A stretch of DNA of 54,237 nucleotides from Alphaproteobacteria bacterium. Lineage in GTDB: Bacteria > Pseudomonadota > Alphaproteobacteria > Micropepsales > Micropepsaceae. The stretch is taken from the NCBI GenBank assembly GCA_015654635.1, contig JAATGP010000027.1, forward strand, positions 1 through 54,237. Direction: 5' to 3'. Both the position numbers and the translations under genes were made by a program. Position 1 is the first letter of the stretch. Every line of letters begins with the position of its first letter. The notes beneath the pieces were generated by a model. It saw nothing but the letters and a program-made list of their open reading frames with translations. It ran no database searches and was not told the DNA's origin. Below, in pieces: positions 26,728-36,099 of this stretch.

Positions 26728-29565
26728 ATGATTTTTCGTTCGGTATCTCGCGTTTCAGTATCCGTATTTGCGCTACTGGCAGCATCGGCATGCGGTATTG
26801 CCAGCGCGGCTGCCCAAGAAACGGGCGTCGAGCACGTGGTCGTTACCGGTTCGCGCATTGCGAACAACGATGGTGGTCCCAATCCAGTTACGGTTGCATC
26901 AGCAGATCAGTTATCGACGCTGAGCCCTGAAAGTCTTCCCGCTGGGCTGGCAAAGCTTCCCGTCTTTCAACCCGTTAAAAGCAGCGATACGGCTTCGGAC
27001 GGCGGTTATCAGCCAACGGGAAACTATCTCGATTTGTGGGGGTTGGGCCCGATCCGGACCCTCGTGCTCGAGGACGGGCATCGCGTGCCGTCGACCTATT
27101 ATGATGGGACGGTGGACATCAACACGCTGCCGCAACTTTTGGTTCAGCGCGTGGAAGTGGTGACGGGCGGCGCTTCCGCTGTCTACGGTTCCGATGCTGT
27201 TTCTGGTGTCGCCAACTTTGTCCTCGATAAGAAATTCGATGGCCTGAAGGGGCAGGTGCAGGGTGGCATCTCCACCTACAGTGACGCGAAATCGGTCCGC
27301 GTCGGCGTTGCCAATGGTTTCGAGGTGTTCGGACACGGCCATTTTGAATGGAGTGCAGAATATTTCAACCGCGCCCCGGTCGTGGCCACGCCGCGAGCCT
27401 TCGGTACCGCTTCGGTATCGATCGTCGGCAACGGTACCGCCAGCGCACCATTAGCCCAGCTGACCAACACGCATCTCAACAGCTCCGCCTTTGGTGGATT
27501 GGTGACCGATGGTCCCTTCGCCGGTCAGCAGTTTCTGGCGGACGGCACGCTGGCGCCGTACAACAAAGGCACTGTCACGCAAAGCTCAGGGATTTCCGTG
27601 GGCGGTGACGGCACCTATCGGCGTCCCTCCAATCTCCTGCCGTCCTTGCAAACCGCTCAGATTTTCGGACGTTTCGACTATGACCTGAACAGTGAAACCA
27701 AAGCCTATGTGCAGGCGAGCTATGCTTTCAACAATACGTTGTCACACGAGCAGAATCTCATCAGCACCAAAAGCTCGACCGGCATCACCATTTATAGCGG
27801 CAACCCCTATCTATTGCCGCAATATCAGACCCAGCTGACGGCAACCAATACGCCCGCCTTCAACCTTGCCCGTTACAACGAAGACTTTGGCAATCTGCTC
27901 GCATTGCATGATCGCACCAGCTCTATTTCAATGACGGCCGGTCTGCAGGGCAAGGTCTTTGGTGGCTATGACTGGGAAGTCTATTACACGCATGGCGTGG
28001 GGCGTACGTCGCAGCGGACGACCAACAATACCAACACCGAACGACTCTATGCTGCTTTGGACGCGGTGCGTGATCCCGCGAGCGGGAACATCGTCTGCCG
28101 CGTCAGCTTGACCGCGCCGGCTGCGTTTCCCGGCTGCGTGCCTATGGATGTTCTAGGGGGCAACACGGCTTCGGCGGCTTCGATTGCCTATGTCAATGGT
28201 GAGACAGCCTGGGCCGCAACCAATACGCTGGATGATTTCGGCGGCAACCTGACGGGAAACCTGCTCGACGGCTGGGCTGGACCCATCAAGGGCGCGGTTG
28301 GTGTCGAATACCGGCTGCAGAGTCTGGTCGAAACTTCAACCGTCACGGACAACACTTTTAACCCGCAATATCTGCGCGTCGGGTCTGACGGCAAGACGCC
28401 GTCAGCGGGCACCCAGTTATGGACGAAAAACGTCACGGCACCGACCCATGGTGCGGATTCTGTCTATGAAGGCGATATAGAGCTGGAAGTGCCGCTCCTA
28501 AAAGACTTGCCGCTGGCGCAATCGCTATCGGCCAGCGCGGCAGGCAGATTTACCCACTATAGCATCAGTGGTTCAACGCAAACCTGGCGCCTGGGTCTCG
28601 AATGGCAGCCCATCGATGACGTGAAAATCCGTGCCACGCGCTCTCGCGATATTCGCGCCCCAACACTTTACGATCTCTATCAGGGCCGAACGGCGACAAT
28701 TTCTGGCTACAACGATTATCTGACCAACGCCAACGGCCAGATCCTGAATGTCAGCCAGGGCAATCCCAACCTGGTGCCGGAAGTCGCGCGCAACACGACG
28801 GGCGGGATCGCCTATACCCCTGGCTGGCTATCCAACTTTTCGGTCTCGCTCGATTACTTTCATGTCGTAATTAACAACGCCATCAGCTCGGTAACGGGTG
28901 ACAGCAACACGACGGAAAAGATTTGCATCGCCTCTGGTGGAACCTCGCCGCTCTGCGCACTGGTGGCGCGGCCCTATCCCATCACCAATACCACGCTCGC
29001 CAATGCGCCGACGTTGAACTACAACGAAAAGGAAAATATCGCTCTCAATTATGCTGAGGGTATCGTGCTTGGTGTCGATTATACTGCTGATTTGGCTGAC
29101 ATCACATCTTCCCTTGGCGGAACGTTGGGTACGCATCTGCAATGGACGCACGAACCCGCGTTGAAAAATCAAAGTCTCCCGGGTACGGTGATTACCAATA
29201 CGGCGGGTACAGCGCTGGCACCGGTCGATCGCATCGCCGTGACGGTGTCGTATGGATTGGATGCGGTCAACGCGGCCGTAACGGTGCGGTATTTCTCACC
29301 GTTCCATTACAGCCCAGACCCTACGCTCATTGTCTCGCAGCCGCAGTCGACGCCCTATATACAGACGGACGTCAATCTGTCGTATGACTTCTCCGCTTGG
29401 GGCAATCCGCTCACCAGTTTTCTGAACATCAACAATCTCTTCAATGCCCATGGCGGACTCTACGAAGCCAGTTCGTCAAACCCCGGCCTGATTTATCCTG
29501 CAGCACCATTTGCTGATGAAATCGGGCGCTATTTCACGGTGGGCTTGAGGCTGAATACCAATTAA
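26728..29565 (+). CDS. TonB-dependent receptor
   Basis: A 945-residue outer-membrane receptor. A signal peptide (about residues 1-29), a short VEHVVVTGSRI TonB-box-like element, a plug domain (about 45-180, with VEVVTGGASAVYGSDAVSGV) and a 22-strand barrel follow; the C-terminus ends with the typical aromatic strand (GRYFTVGLRLN). The ATG at 26728 gives a good signal peptide. Such receptors import siderophores, heme, vitamins or glycans using the proton-motive force. The neighbouring sulfatase suggests a sulfated substrate (inference). No FecR-type signalling extension is seen. Confidence 0.92.
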   Translation: MIFRSVSRVSVSVFALLAASACGIASAAAQETGVEHVVVTGSRIANNDGGPNPVTVASADQLSTLSPESLPAGLAKLPVFQPVKSSDTASDGGYQPTGNYLDLWGLGPIRTLVLEDGHRVPSTYYDGTVDINTLPQLLVQRVEVVTGGASAVYGSDAVSGVANFVLDKKFDGLKGQVQGGISTYSDAKSVRVGVANGFEVFGHGHFEWSAEYFNRAPVVATPRAFGTASVSIVGNGTASAPLAQLTNTHLNSSAFGGLVTDGPFAGQQFLADGTLAPYNKGTVTQSSGISVGGDGTYRRPSNLLPSLQTAQIFGRFDYDLNSETKAYVQASYAFNNTLSHEQNLISTKSSTGITIYSGNPYLLPQYQTQLTATNTPAFNLARYNEDFGNLLALHDRTSSISMTAGLQGKVFGGYDWEVYYTHGVGRTSQRTTNNTNTERLYAALDAVRDPASGNIVCRVSLTAPAAFPGCVPMDVLGGNTASAASIAYVNGETAWAATNTLDDFGGNLTGNLLDGWAGPIKGAVGVEYRLQSLVETSTVTDNTFNPQYLRVGSDGKTPSAGTQLWTKNVTAPTHGADSVYEGDIELEVPLLKDLPLAQSLSASAAGRFTHYSISGSTQTWRLGLEWQPIDDVKIRATRSRDIRAPTLYDLYQGRTATISGYNDYLTNANGQILNVSQGNPNLVPEVARNTTGGIAYTPGWLSNFSVSLDYFHVVINNAISSVTGDSNTTEKICIASGGTSPLCALVARPYPITNTTLANAPTLNYNEKENIALNYAEGIVLGVDYTADLADITSSLGGTLGTHLQWTHEPALKNQSLPGTVITNTAGTALAPVDRIAVTVSYGLDAVNAAVTVRYFSPFHYSPDPTLIVSQPQSTPYIQTDVNLSYDFSAWGNPLTSFLNINNLFNAHGGLYEASSSNPGLIYPAAPFADEIGRYFTVGLRLNTN

Positions 29566-29583
29566 CGTCCACCATTGCGATAC

Positions 29584-29614
29584 GGAGGGGCGGGCCATCG
29601 GCGTTCGCCCCTCC
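29584..29614 (+). terminator. Hairpin after the TonB receptor gene
   Basis: A perfect 9-bp stem, GGAGGGGCG / CGCCCCTCC, with a 13-nt loop lies 19 bp after the receptor stop. There is no T-tract (ATTATAAG follows), so it may protect the mRNA 3' end or terminate weakly. Confidence 0.5.
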
Positions 29615-29754
29615 ATTATAAGAATGAATGCTCTGCCGGAGTCTCAAAGGGCCTGACTTATAGCGCAGTGTCCGCAGTGAATTGGAATTATACCGACGAT
29701 CGTACCACAGCATAAAATTGACCCACTGCTAAAGAGTTTGGCGGGAGTAGCACG

Positions 29755-31347
29755 ATGAAAGCATCCTTTTACCGCAGCTTGCGTGTGTTGGCGTTGTCGA
29801 CCACTGTGTTGTTCGGCATGCCAACGGCTGGGGCGGTAGCGAAAGCGCCTGCCGCTGCCGCGCATGCGCGGCCGAATATTTTGTTGATTTTGTCGGATGA
29901 TAACAGCGTCCCTCACGACGGCTGTCACCCCAACGAAAATACGACGGCGTTCAATGTCACCCCCAATATGGAGGCTTTCGCCTCCGAGGGGATGTGTTTT
30001 GATCGGGCCTATTCAACATCGCCGCAATGTGCGCCTTCGCGAACCTCTATTTTTGCCGGCCGCAATCCCGTCGACATCGGTGTTAGCCGGTTCGCACAAC
30101 CGGCTCGTTTGGATGTGCGCTACTTTAGCGACATGCTGCGTCAATCCGGCTATTGGGTCGGCCTGGAAGGGCGAAACCATCATCTCGCCGGGCGTGAGGA
30201 CGATCCGCCTCATGTGAAAAAACTGCTCGCGGAAACGGGCCTGAGCCGGATTCAGGATCGTTTTGATTACGTCAACATCTTTGGCACCAAAGGGCTTGAT
30301 CCCTTGGGAATTGGTGCCAGGGTCGGCAAGACCTTGGATCGCGTACCGAAAGGAAAGCCGTTCTTTCTCTATTTCGGCTTCAACCAAACCCACCGGGACT
30401 TCGTCTCCGACCATCGCGATATCGACAGCAAGAAGCTGAAGCTGCCGCCGGATTGGCCGGATCTTCCCGGCGTTCGCGAGGATTATGCGGCCTATCTGTC
30501 CGATCTTCGGGTGTTGGATAAGGGTTTTGGTTCCATCATGGCGATGCTCAAAGCGAGAGGTCTGGCCGAAAACACCATTGTCGTCTTCATGGGGGACAAC
30601 GGCGAATCGATGTATCGCGGAAAGGGCACGCTTTATGACCGGGGCAATCACGTTCCCCTCATCGTGCGTTGGCCAGGCGTCGTAAAACCCGGAAGCCGCA
30701 ATGGCTCCTTGGTGAGCGGTATCGACTTAGCAGAGACGTTTCTCGATGCGGCTGACTTAAAGCCCGACCCGCACATGACGGGGACGAGCCTGGTGCCAAT
30801 CCTTGAGGGTAAGGCAACGGCGAGCGGGCATGAGTATGTCTTCACGGAGAGAGGATGGCATCCGGGCGGATTGAATGTGTCGGAGGGGCTTGACTATGCC
30901 CGCGCTATCACCGGCGAGCGCTACACGCTCATTTATAATGCCCAGCCGGGGCAGCCCTATTCGCCGGTGGATCAGGGCGGACGGTTCCTCGACAAAAGCC
31001 GCACCACAAAAACGCCCGATGCGGAAGTCTTGCCGGCCATCGCCCGCACCGATGTGGATCGTGCCCTTGGGGCGTGGCGCGATGTTGTGGAAGCGCACGA
31101 AGCCAAGAAGCTCCCGGCCGATATCGACCGACTCTATTTCAAAAGGCCGCGGCCGATTTTTGAACTGTACGATCTTCAGAACGATCCCTTCCAGTTCAAC
31201 AATTTGGCGGGAAAGCCAGAGTACAAGGCCACCGAGACACAGATGCGTGAAGAGCTCGATCGATGGATGGTGTTAAGCGCGGACTACCTGCCGCTCGCAA
31301 CGGACGCCTTCCGGGAGACGCCGGATCCGGCACGGCCGAAGGACTGA
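29755..31347 (+). CDS. Periplasmic Cys-type sulfatase (heparan N-sulfatase-like)
   Basis: A 530-residue exported sulfatase with a signal peptide (to about residue 33). PNILLILSDDNS supplies the metal-binding Asp pair. The signature CAPSRTSIFAGR contains the Cys that must become formylglycine. YFGFNQTHRDF and VVFMGDNGES complete the active site. The overall pattern resembles N-sulfoglucosamine sulfohydrolases, but the substrate is not certain. The convergent gene downstream encodes the anaerobic maturase that would make the formylglycine. The start has a GGGAG ribosome-binding site. Confidence 0.9.
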   Translation: MKASFYRSLRVLALSTTVLFGMPTAGAVAKAPAAAAHARPNILLILSDDNSVPHDGCHPNENTTAFNVTPNMEAFASEGMCFDRAYSTSPQCAPSRTSIFAGRNPVDIGVSRFAQPARLDVRYFSDMLRQSGYWVGLEGRNHHLAGREDDPPHVKKLLAETGLSRIQDRFDYVNIFGTKGLDPLGIGARVGKTLDRVPKGKPFFLYFGFNQTHRDFVSDHRDIDSKKLKLPPDWPDLPGVREDYAAYLSDLRVLDKGFGSIMAMLKARGLAENTIVVFMGDNGESMYRGKGTLYDRGNHVPLIVRWPGVVKPGSRNGSLVSGIDLAETFLDAADLKPDPHMTGTSLVPILEGKATASGHEYVFTERGWHPGGLNVSEGLDYARAITGERYTLIYNAQPGQPYSPVDQGGRFLDKSRTTKTPDAEVLPAIARTDVDRALGAWRDVVEAHEAKKLPADIDRLYFKRPRPIFELYDLQNDPFQFNNLAGKPEYKATETQMREELDRWMVLSADYLPLATDAFRETPDPARPKD

Positions 31348-31415
31348 TCTCCTCGCGGCATCCGGGAAGGGGCTCTCGGATGCCGCGACGGAACGCCTGG
31401 GGCGCGCCCTTTTGG

Positions 31416-32771
31416 CTATAAGCGTCCGTGCTCTTTATTGGCGCAACATTTCTTGTATTTCTTGCCACTGCCGCAAAAGCATGGATCGTTTCGGCCGATG
31501 GAATCCTGCCGTCCGTTAATGTGCGGCTGAAATTGGAGCGTGATATTCGCGGGGGAACGTTGCTCGCGCAGTTCGGAGGCCATGAACTGCATATGGGGCG
31601 CGATGTGCGTGAAGAACTTTTTGTACGCCGCACAAAGGTAATTCAACCCGTATTCACCCTGGGGTGAAGTGGCAAAACGATTGCGGGGACATTCGCCATT
31701 ACAGGCGAACCGCACCTCGCAGCTACGGCAGTATTGCGGCAGGGTTTCCGCCTTGTCTTTCCCGAACTGGCGTTGTTGCTCCGAGCCCATGAGCGAGGCC
31801 AGGGGCTGTTCCATGATATTGCCAAGGCGGTTTATGGGATCGACATAGTGATCGCAGGAATATAGATCGCCGTTATGCTCGATGACCGCCGCATCACCGC
31901 AGGTGGGCCGAAAGACGCAGACGCTTTGCGGCAATCCCATCCAGCTTTCCATGGCGACGTCGAATATCTGAACAAAATACCGGCCAACGTCCTTTCGCAC
32001 CCATTCGTCGAAAAGTTGACAGAGAAAATCCCCGAACTGGTGGGGGCGTACTGTCCATTCGCTGACTTGTACAGTTGGGTCGTCTTGTGGACCCAACTGG
32101 TACAATCCGTGTTCATCCGGTGTGTCCGATAGGCGCTGCACCAAGGGGATGAACTGCATATATTGACTGCCAATCTCCTTCAGGAAGCGATAGACCTCCA
32201 ATGCGTGATCAGCATTCTTGCGGTGCACGACGGTGAGCGTGTTGAACTCAACTTTGTGGCTTTTCAGATACTCAAGGCCATGCAGAACTTTCTCAAACGT
32301 CGGTCCGCCGCCTTTGTTGACGCGATAGCAATCATGCAGTTTTTGCGGGCCGTCGATGGAAATGCCGACGAGAAAGCCGTTTTCCGCAAAAAATTCGGCC
32401 CATTCGTGATTGAGAAGGATGCCATTCGTCTGGAAAGCATTCTGGATGCGCTTGCCGCCAGCATATTTCTTTTGCAGCAAGACTACTTTGCGGAAATAGT
32501 CAACGCCGAGCAGGGTGGGTTCACCGCCCTGCCAGACGAAGGTGATGACCGAAGCCTTCTGCGTCTCGATATAGTGTTGAACGAATTTCTCCAAGATGTC
32601 GTCTGGCATCTGCCTGGAGGTATTCTTGGGAAAGAGATTGTCCTTCTCAAGGTAGAAACAATATTTGCAGTCGAGATTACAAATCGGTCCTATTGCTTTG
32701 GCCAAAACGTTGAAGCCCGGGTGCAAATTTGCCGTGGGCGTGGCGCTTTGAGCAATAACCGTGTCTGACAT
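31416..32771 (-). CDS. Anaerobic sulfatase-maturating radical SAM enzyme with SEC-C tail
   Basis: A 451-residue radical SAM protein. The ATG at 32771 (MSDTVIAQSATP) is chosen. The cluster motif CNLDCKYC (CxxxCxxC) lies about 40 residues in, followed by VWQGGEPTLLGVDYF and ISIDGPQKLHD. The C-terminal Cys-rich SPASM region carries YCRSCEVRFACNGECP. The extreme C-terminus, NDPCFCGSGKKYKKCC, is a SEC-C zinc-binding motif. The enzyme oxidises the sulfatase active-site Cys to formylglycine in the cytoplasm without oxygen. It is convergent with the sulfatase, its likely partner. Confidence 0.92.
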   Translation of the reverse strand: MSDTVIAQSATPTANLHPGFNVLAKAIGPICNLDCKYCFYLEKDNLFPKNTSRQMPDDILEKFVQHYIETQKASVITFVWQGGEPTLLGVDYFRKVVLLQKKYAGGKRIQNAFQTNGILLNHEWAEFFAENGFLVGISIDGPQKLHDCYRVNKGGGPTFEKVLHGLEYLKSHKVEFNTLTVVHRKNADHALEVYRFLKEIGSQYMQFIPLVQRLSDTPDEHGLYQLGPQDDPTVQVSEWTVRPHQFGDFLCQLFDEWVRKDVGRYFVQIFDVAMESWMGLPQSVCVFRPTCGDAAVIEHNGDLYSCDHYVDPINRLGNIMEQPLASLMGSEQQRQFGKDKAETLPQYCRSCEVRFACNGECPRNRFATSPQGEYGLNYLCAAYKKFFTHIAPHMQFMASELREQRSPANITLQFQPHINGRQDSIGRNDPCFCGSGKKYKKCCANKEHGRL

Positions 32772-33060
32772 GAGGTTTCTCAATGTAGGGAGACTTATGG
32801 TCGAAGGTGCCGGGCTTCGTCTTGGTGGTATCCTAAGTATGAGAAATGGACACATCAAGGCATTGTCCTATCATGTGCCTATGCTCCGTCTCATCGAAGA
32901 ACGCTCGGTAGCATCGCTTTCCTTGGCCTTTTATGTGGTGGTTGACTTGTCTCACGGAAGCTGGATCGTTTGAAGCTGGAAAATTCTAATCTATCGTTTC
33001 TGGCCGGATGAAGGACTTTCCATGAGAGAGTCAAAGTTGTTATTTGGCGCTCGCGTTTGA

Positions 33061-33435
33061 CGCCGATCGGATCCGCCTGCGGTCGGCTTTTCCGTTCGCA
33101 GCCGTTCGCCTGACGACCCCAAGGACACTGGCCGCAACGTGCGTATCCAGAAGGAGTTTGTAGTCAATTTGGTGAGTGAGGACAGCCTGGACAAGATGAA
33201 TATCATGGCCATCGATTTTCCCACTGGTGTGAGTGAATTCGACGAGGCCAAGCTCACGGCGGTTCCGTCGTCGCGCATCCGCACACCGCGTATTGGAGAA
33301 AGCCACGTAGCCTTTGAATGCACGCTGATGCAGATCGTCAAGCTGGGGCCGTTGCGCTCGCTGGTGCTAGGCGAGGTGCTAGCCATGCACGTCCGTGACG
33401 ATGCCGTGCTGGATGCTGAGCGGGGCCTCGTTTAA
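33061..33435 (+). pseudogene. Remnant: flavin reductase-like domain protein
   Basis: The frame is preceded directly by a stop (33058-33060) and reads SDPPAVGFSV, DPKDTGRNV, EFVVNLVSED and PTGVSEFDEA, then VLGEVLAMHVRDD, as in the FMN-binding split-barrel flavin reductase family. About 125 codons remain of a usual 180-220; the N-terminal part and start codon are missing. The remaining frame has no internal stops. It lies between the maturase and a dead IS element. Confidence 0.65.
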
Positions 33436-33468
33436 GGCCTTTGGCAGCCAGCATCATCATATCCCGCT

Positions 33469-34237
33469 CTAGGTCATCGACTCATTAAAGCGGATCCAAA
33501 TTCGGATTGAGGCGAGTTTGACGGCTGCGAGATAGTTGTCGTCGCGCTTATCCTATCGGGTTGCGACGGCTCGGAAATGCTTGAGTTTGTTGAAGAAGCG
33601 TTCGACCAGATTGCGCTGGCGATAGAGCCGTTTGTTGAAGGGCGGCAGGTTCACCCGATTGGGCATGAGTTTGACATTGGCTCTTGCACCGCGCACGGCA
33701 AGCTCTTGGCGCAAGGCGTCGGAGTCATAGGCACGGTCGCCCAGCAGAACGTTGCCGCGGCCAAGCGTGGCGAGCATGTCCTGTGCGCTGCGCCCGTCGT
33801 GGGCCTGACCTTCGGTGAGCTTCAGCAGGATCGGCAAGCCGCAGGCATCGACAAGGGCGTGGATTTTGGTCGTCAGCCGGCCCCGCGAGCGACCCATGCA
33901 ACGAGATCGCGTCGCTTTTTTTGCCGTTGGCGGCGTGCTGATGGACCCGGATGGACGACGAGTCGATCATCTGGATGTCGCCCTTATAAGCCTCTGAAAC
34001 CGCAGCCAGATTGCGATCCCAGACGCCTGCTCTGCGCCACCGGTTGAAGCGGTTCACACAGGTTGTGTGCGGCCCATAACGATCCGGAATGTCCGCCCAG
34101 GGCGCCCCCGTGCGCAGCCGCCAGAACATCCCGTTCAAAACCCGCCGATCATCAACCCGCGCAACTCCGCGCGGCTTGTTCGGCAGCAAGGGCGCTATCA
34201 CCGACTACTCGAAGTCCGTCAAATCGAAGCGAGCCAT
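33469..34237 (-). pseudogene. IS5/IS427-type transposase, inactivated
   Basis: Start: ATG at 34237 (MARFDLTDFE), then a TAG at 34207-34205 where family members have Trp, then SVIAPLLPNKPRGVARVDD and APWADIPDRYGPHTTCVNRF. The frame changes at an A7 run (33922-33916, minus strand) after NGKK, which is typical of the two-frame IS427 group, and continues as MGRSRGRLTTKIHALVDACG to FNKLKHFRAVATR. A second TAG (33555-33553) stands where the family has Tyr; beyond it DKRDDNYLAAVKLASIRIW continues to the natural stop at 33469. Two amber codons make it non-functional. Confidence 0.8.
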
Positions 34238-34265
34238 TCAAACCTCCAGCCTTGGAGGTTTGAAT
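34236..34265 (-). repeat. Start-codon-sequestering hairpin of the IS transposase
   Basis: A perfect 13-bp inverted repeat ATTCAAACCTCCA / TGGAGGTTTGAAT with a 4-nt loop. On the minus-strand RNA the second arm contains the Shine-Dalgarno GGAGG and the first two bases of the transposase ATG, while the first arm carries the complementary CCTCC. Transcripts entering from outside would fold and block translation, as known for IS10, IS50 and IS200. Confidence 0.7.
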
Positions 34266-34811
34266 CACGCTTCGCCAAAAAACGGAATCCCCTTTATGAG
34301 TATGTCACCTAGTGGATGAAATCTGACATTTGAGTTCCGTTTGGGATTTCCGTGAGGTTTTTGGTGTGCGAGTCTTTGGGATGCGCACAGGAATGGCCGT
34401 CACCGTCTAGTCCGCCGTTCGCCGTCGCTTGCTGGCACTGGCGCAGAACCGTAACGGCCCTCAGAAGCATGTCCGGCACGCCAAGATCGTTTTGTTGTCT
34501 GCCGATGGCGTCGGCACCAACGAGATCATATCTTTGGGCCTGGGGTTTATTGCTGATGCGGGGTTTCTGGTCAGGGGTGCGCGGGCGATAGACATCGAAA
34601 AGTGGAGGTAAATAGACGGTAGCTTCTCGAAACGGGGGAAGTGCATGCTCATTCATCGCCAAGGATGGGCGCGCGCTTATCACTCATGCACAGCGCGGAA
34701 GCGGCGCAGTCGACGATGGTTTTGTTTCGATCATGACAACGGATCCGCCGCTGACCGGCGGTCATCTGGAGGACTATGGCCGCCCACTCGCATTTTATTT
34801 GGGTCTGTCGG
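34266..34811. other. Gene-poor stretch with IS scraps
   Basis: Apart from the IS630 remnant at 34381-34527 no gene is recognised. A plus-strand open frame over about 34645-34900 contains a protein-like run (DDGFVSIMTTDPPLTGG) of unknown origin that runs into the 3' end of the epimerase gene on the other strand. Confidence 0.4.
34381..34527 (+). pseudogene. Remnant: N-terminus of an IS630-family transposase
   Basis: MRTGMAVTV, then an in-frame TAG (34408-34410), then VRRRLLALAQNRNGPQKHVR and IVLLSADGVGTNEII. This matches the start of IS630 transposases, where the stretch before the helix-turn-helix is conserved. Homology ends abruptly near 34527. About 49 codons of some 350 are left. Confidence 0.7.
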
Positions 34812-36044
34812 CTATGCCAAACGGTCCAGCATTTCGAAACAGGCGCGTGCATTGTGGTACGGACATTTCCACGGACCTGCGAGACAAACGTCACCATCCT
34901 CTGTAGCGAGTAGCGGAATACTATTGGGTGAAAGTTTGGCATGCCATTCGCCATGGACCTTATCGACTTGCCGCTCTTGGATGAAATCCCAGGTGCGCTG
35001 CGAAGCATGGAGGTATTGCGCGTTCCCGGAAAGCTGAAAAGCGTTGTAAAAACCGACCACCGTTTCGGCCTGAACCCACCAGTGTTTGGTCCTGTCGGTG
35101 AGAGCGCCGCTGCCATTGGCTTCGTTGTAGAGGCTGCCGTCTTTATCGAGGCCCTGCGTATAAACGGCTTGTGCGAGACAAAGGGCGGCCTCGCGGGTGC
35201 GCCTTAAAAGCGTGGAGTCACCCAATAGCTCAGCCGCTTCGACGATCAGCCAACTCGCCTCGATGTCGTGGCCGAAGGAAACGTCGTGCGAGAGCGAGGA
35301 CCAGCCGTCGTCGAAAAAGAGCTTAAGATGGCCAGTTGTCAGATCCACGATGCGATCCAGCACGAGCCGGAGCAGGGCTTCTAAGCGCTCCGCCACACCT
35401 GCGTCTTTCGAAACCCGCAGAAGGTTCGTATAGGCTTCCATAATATGCAAATGCGTGTTCATCGATTTGGGGCAATTGAGATCCTTTTCGCTTAGGCGAA
35501 AATCCTCCAATGCTCTCCAATCGCGGGCGCGCGCCTCGATATAGCCACCGAAATTTGTATCCCAGCTGTGCCGTTCGATCATCTCGAAGAGCTGCCGGGC
35601 AAGGGCCAGGCTTTCCCCATTGCCGGTTGCCCGATGGTATTCGGCAAACGCGTAAATGCCAAAGGCTTGGCCATAAATCTGCTTACGATCGGATAGCACG
35701 CTGCCGGAGCGGTCCAGCATCCAGAACAAGCCGCCATGCTGCCGGTCGACGAATTTGTCTACCACATAATGGAATGCCCAGTCGGCAGTTTCGCGATAGC
35801 GCGCACCAAGCAGGCGTGTGGCGGCCGCAAACGTCCACAACAGGCGTGTATTCAGAACAACCGAGCGCGGTGCCTCTTTCTCGATGGTAAGGTCGGCACG
35901 GATTTTTCCGTAAAATCCACCTTCTTCATGGTCGACGCTATGCGTCATCCAGAAGGGTAGGATATTTCCCTCCAGTTCCGCACGAATACGATTGCTCCAC
36001 AGCGCCACCGGTTTCGATTGGCTCGTATTGCTGTGTTCCGTCAT
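34812..36044 (-). CDS. AGE-family epimerase, probably cellobiose/mannobiose 2-epimerase
   Basis: A 410-residue (alpha/alpha)6-barrel enzyme of the N-acylglucosamine/cellobiose 2-epimerase family: GGFYGKIRADL near the N-terminus, NTRLLWTFAAATR, SFGHDIEASWL (catalytic His) and KHWWVQAETVVGFYNAFQLSG. In the beta-mannan pathway this enzyme converts beta-1,4-mannobiose to mannosyl-glucose. The start may be the ATG at 36044 (MTEHSN) or that at 36074, ten codons earlier. It lies 25-55 bp after the GH130 phosphorylase gene, which uses exactly its product, so the pair forms an operon. No signal peptide. Confidence 0.88.
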   Translation of the reverse strand: MTEHSNTSQSKPVALWSNRIRAELEGNILPFWMTHSVDHEEGGFYGKIRADLTIEKEAPRSVVLNTRLLWTFAAATRLLGARYRETADWAFHYVVDKFVDRQHGGLFWMLDRSGSVLSDRKQIYGQAFGIYAFAEYHRATGNGESLALARQLFEMIERHSWDTNFGGYIEARARDWRALEDFRLSEKDLNCPKSMNTHLHIMEAYTNLLRVSKDAGVAERLEALLRLVLDRIVDLTTGHLKLFFDDGWSSLSHDVSFGHDIEASWLIVEAAELLGDSTLLRRTREAALCLAQAVYTQGLDKDGSLYNEANGSGALTDRTKHWWVQAETVVGFYNAFQLSGNAQYLHASQRTWDFIQERQVDKVHGEWHAKLSPNSIPLLATEDGDVCLAGPWKCPYHNARACFEMLDRLA

Positions 36045-36099
36045 GGCAGGTTCAACATCGCTATTGCTGGGCACGTCCCAACCGTTTACGGCGCGATGA

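Larger units (their letters stand above)
33469..34265 (-). mobile_element. Dead IS5-family (IS427-type) insertion sequence
   Basis: The element contains one transposase in two frames and begins with the hairpin at 34236-34265. The termini could not be fixed: I did not find convincing inverted repeats or a target duplication. It separates the flavin-reductase fragment from an IS630 scrap. Confidence 0.75.
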
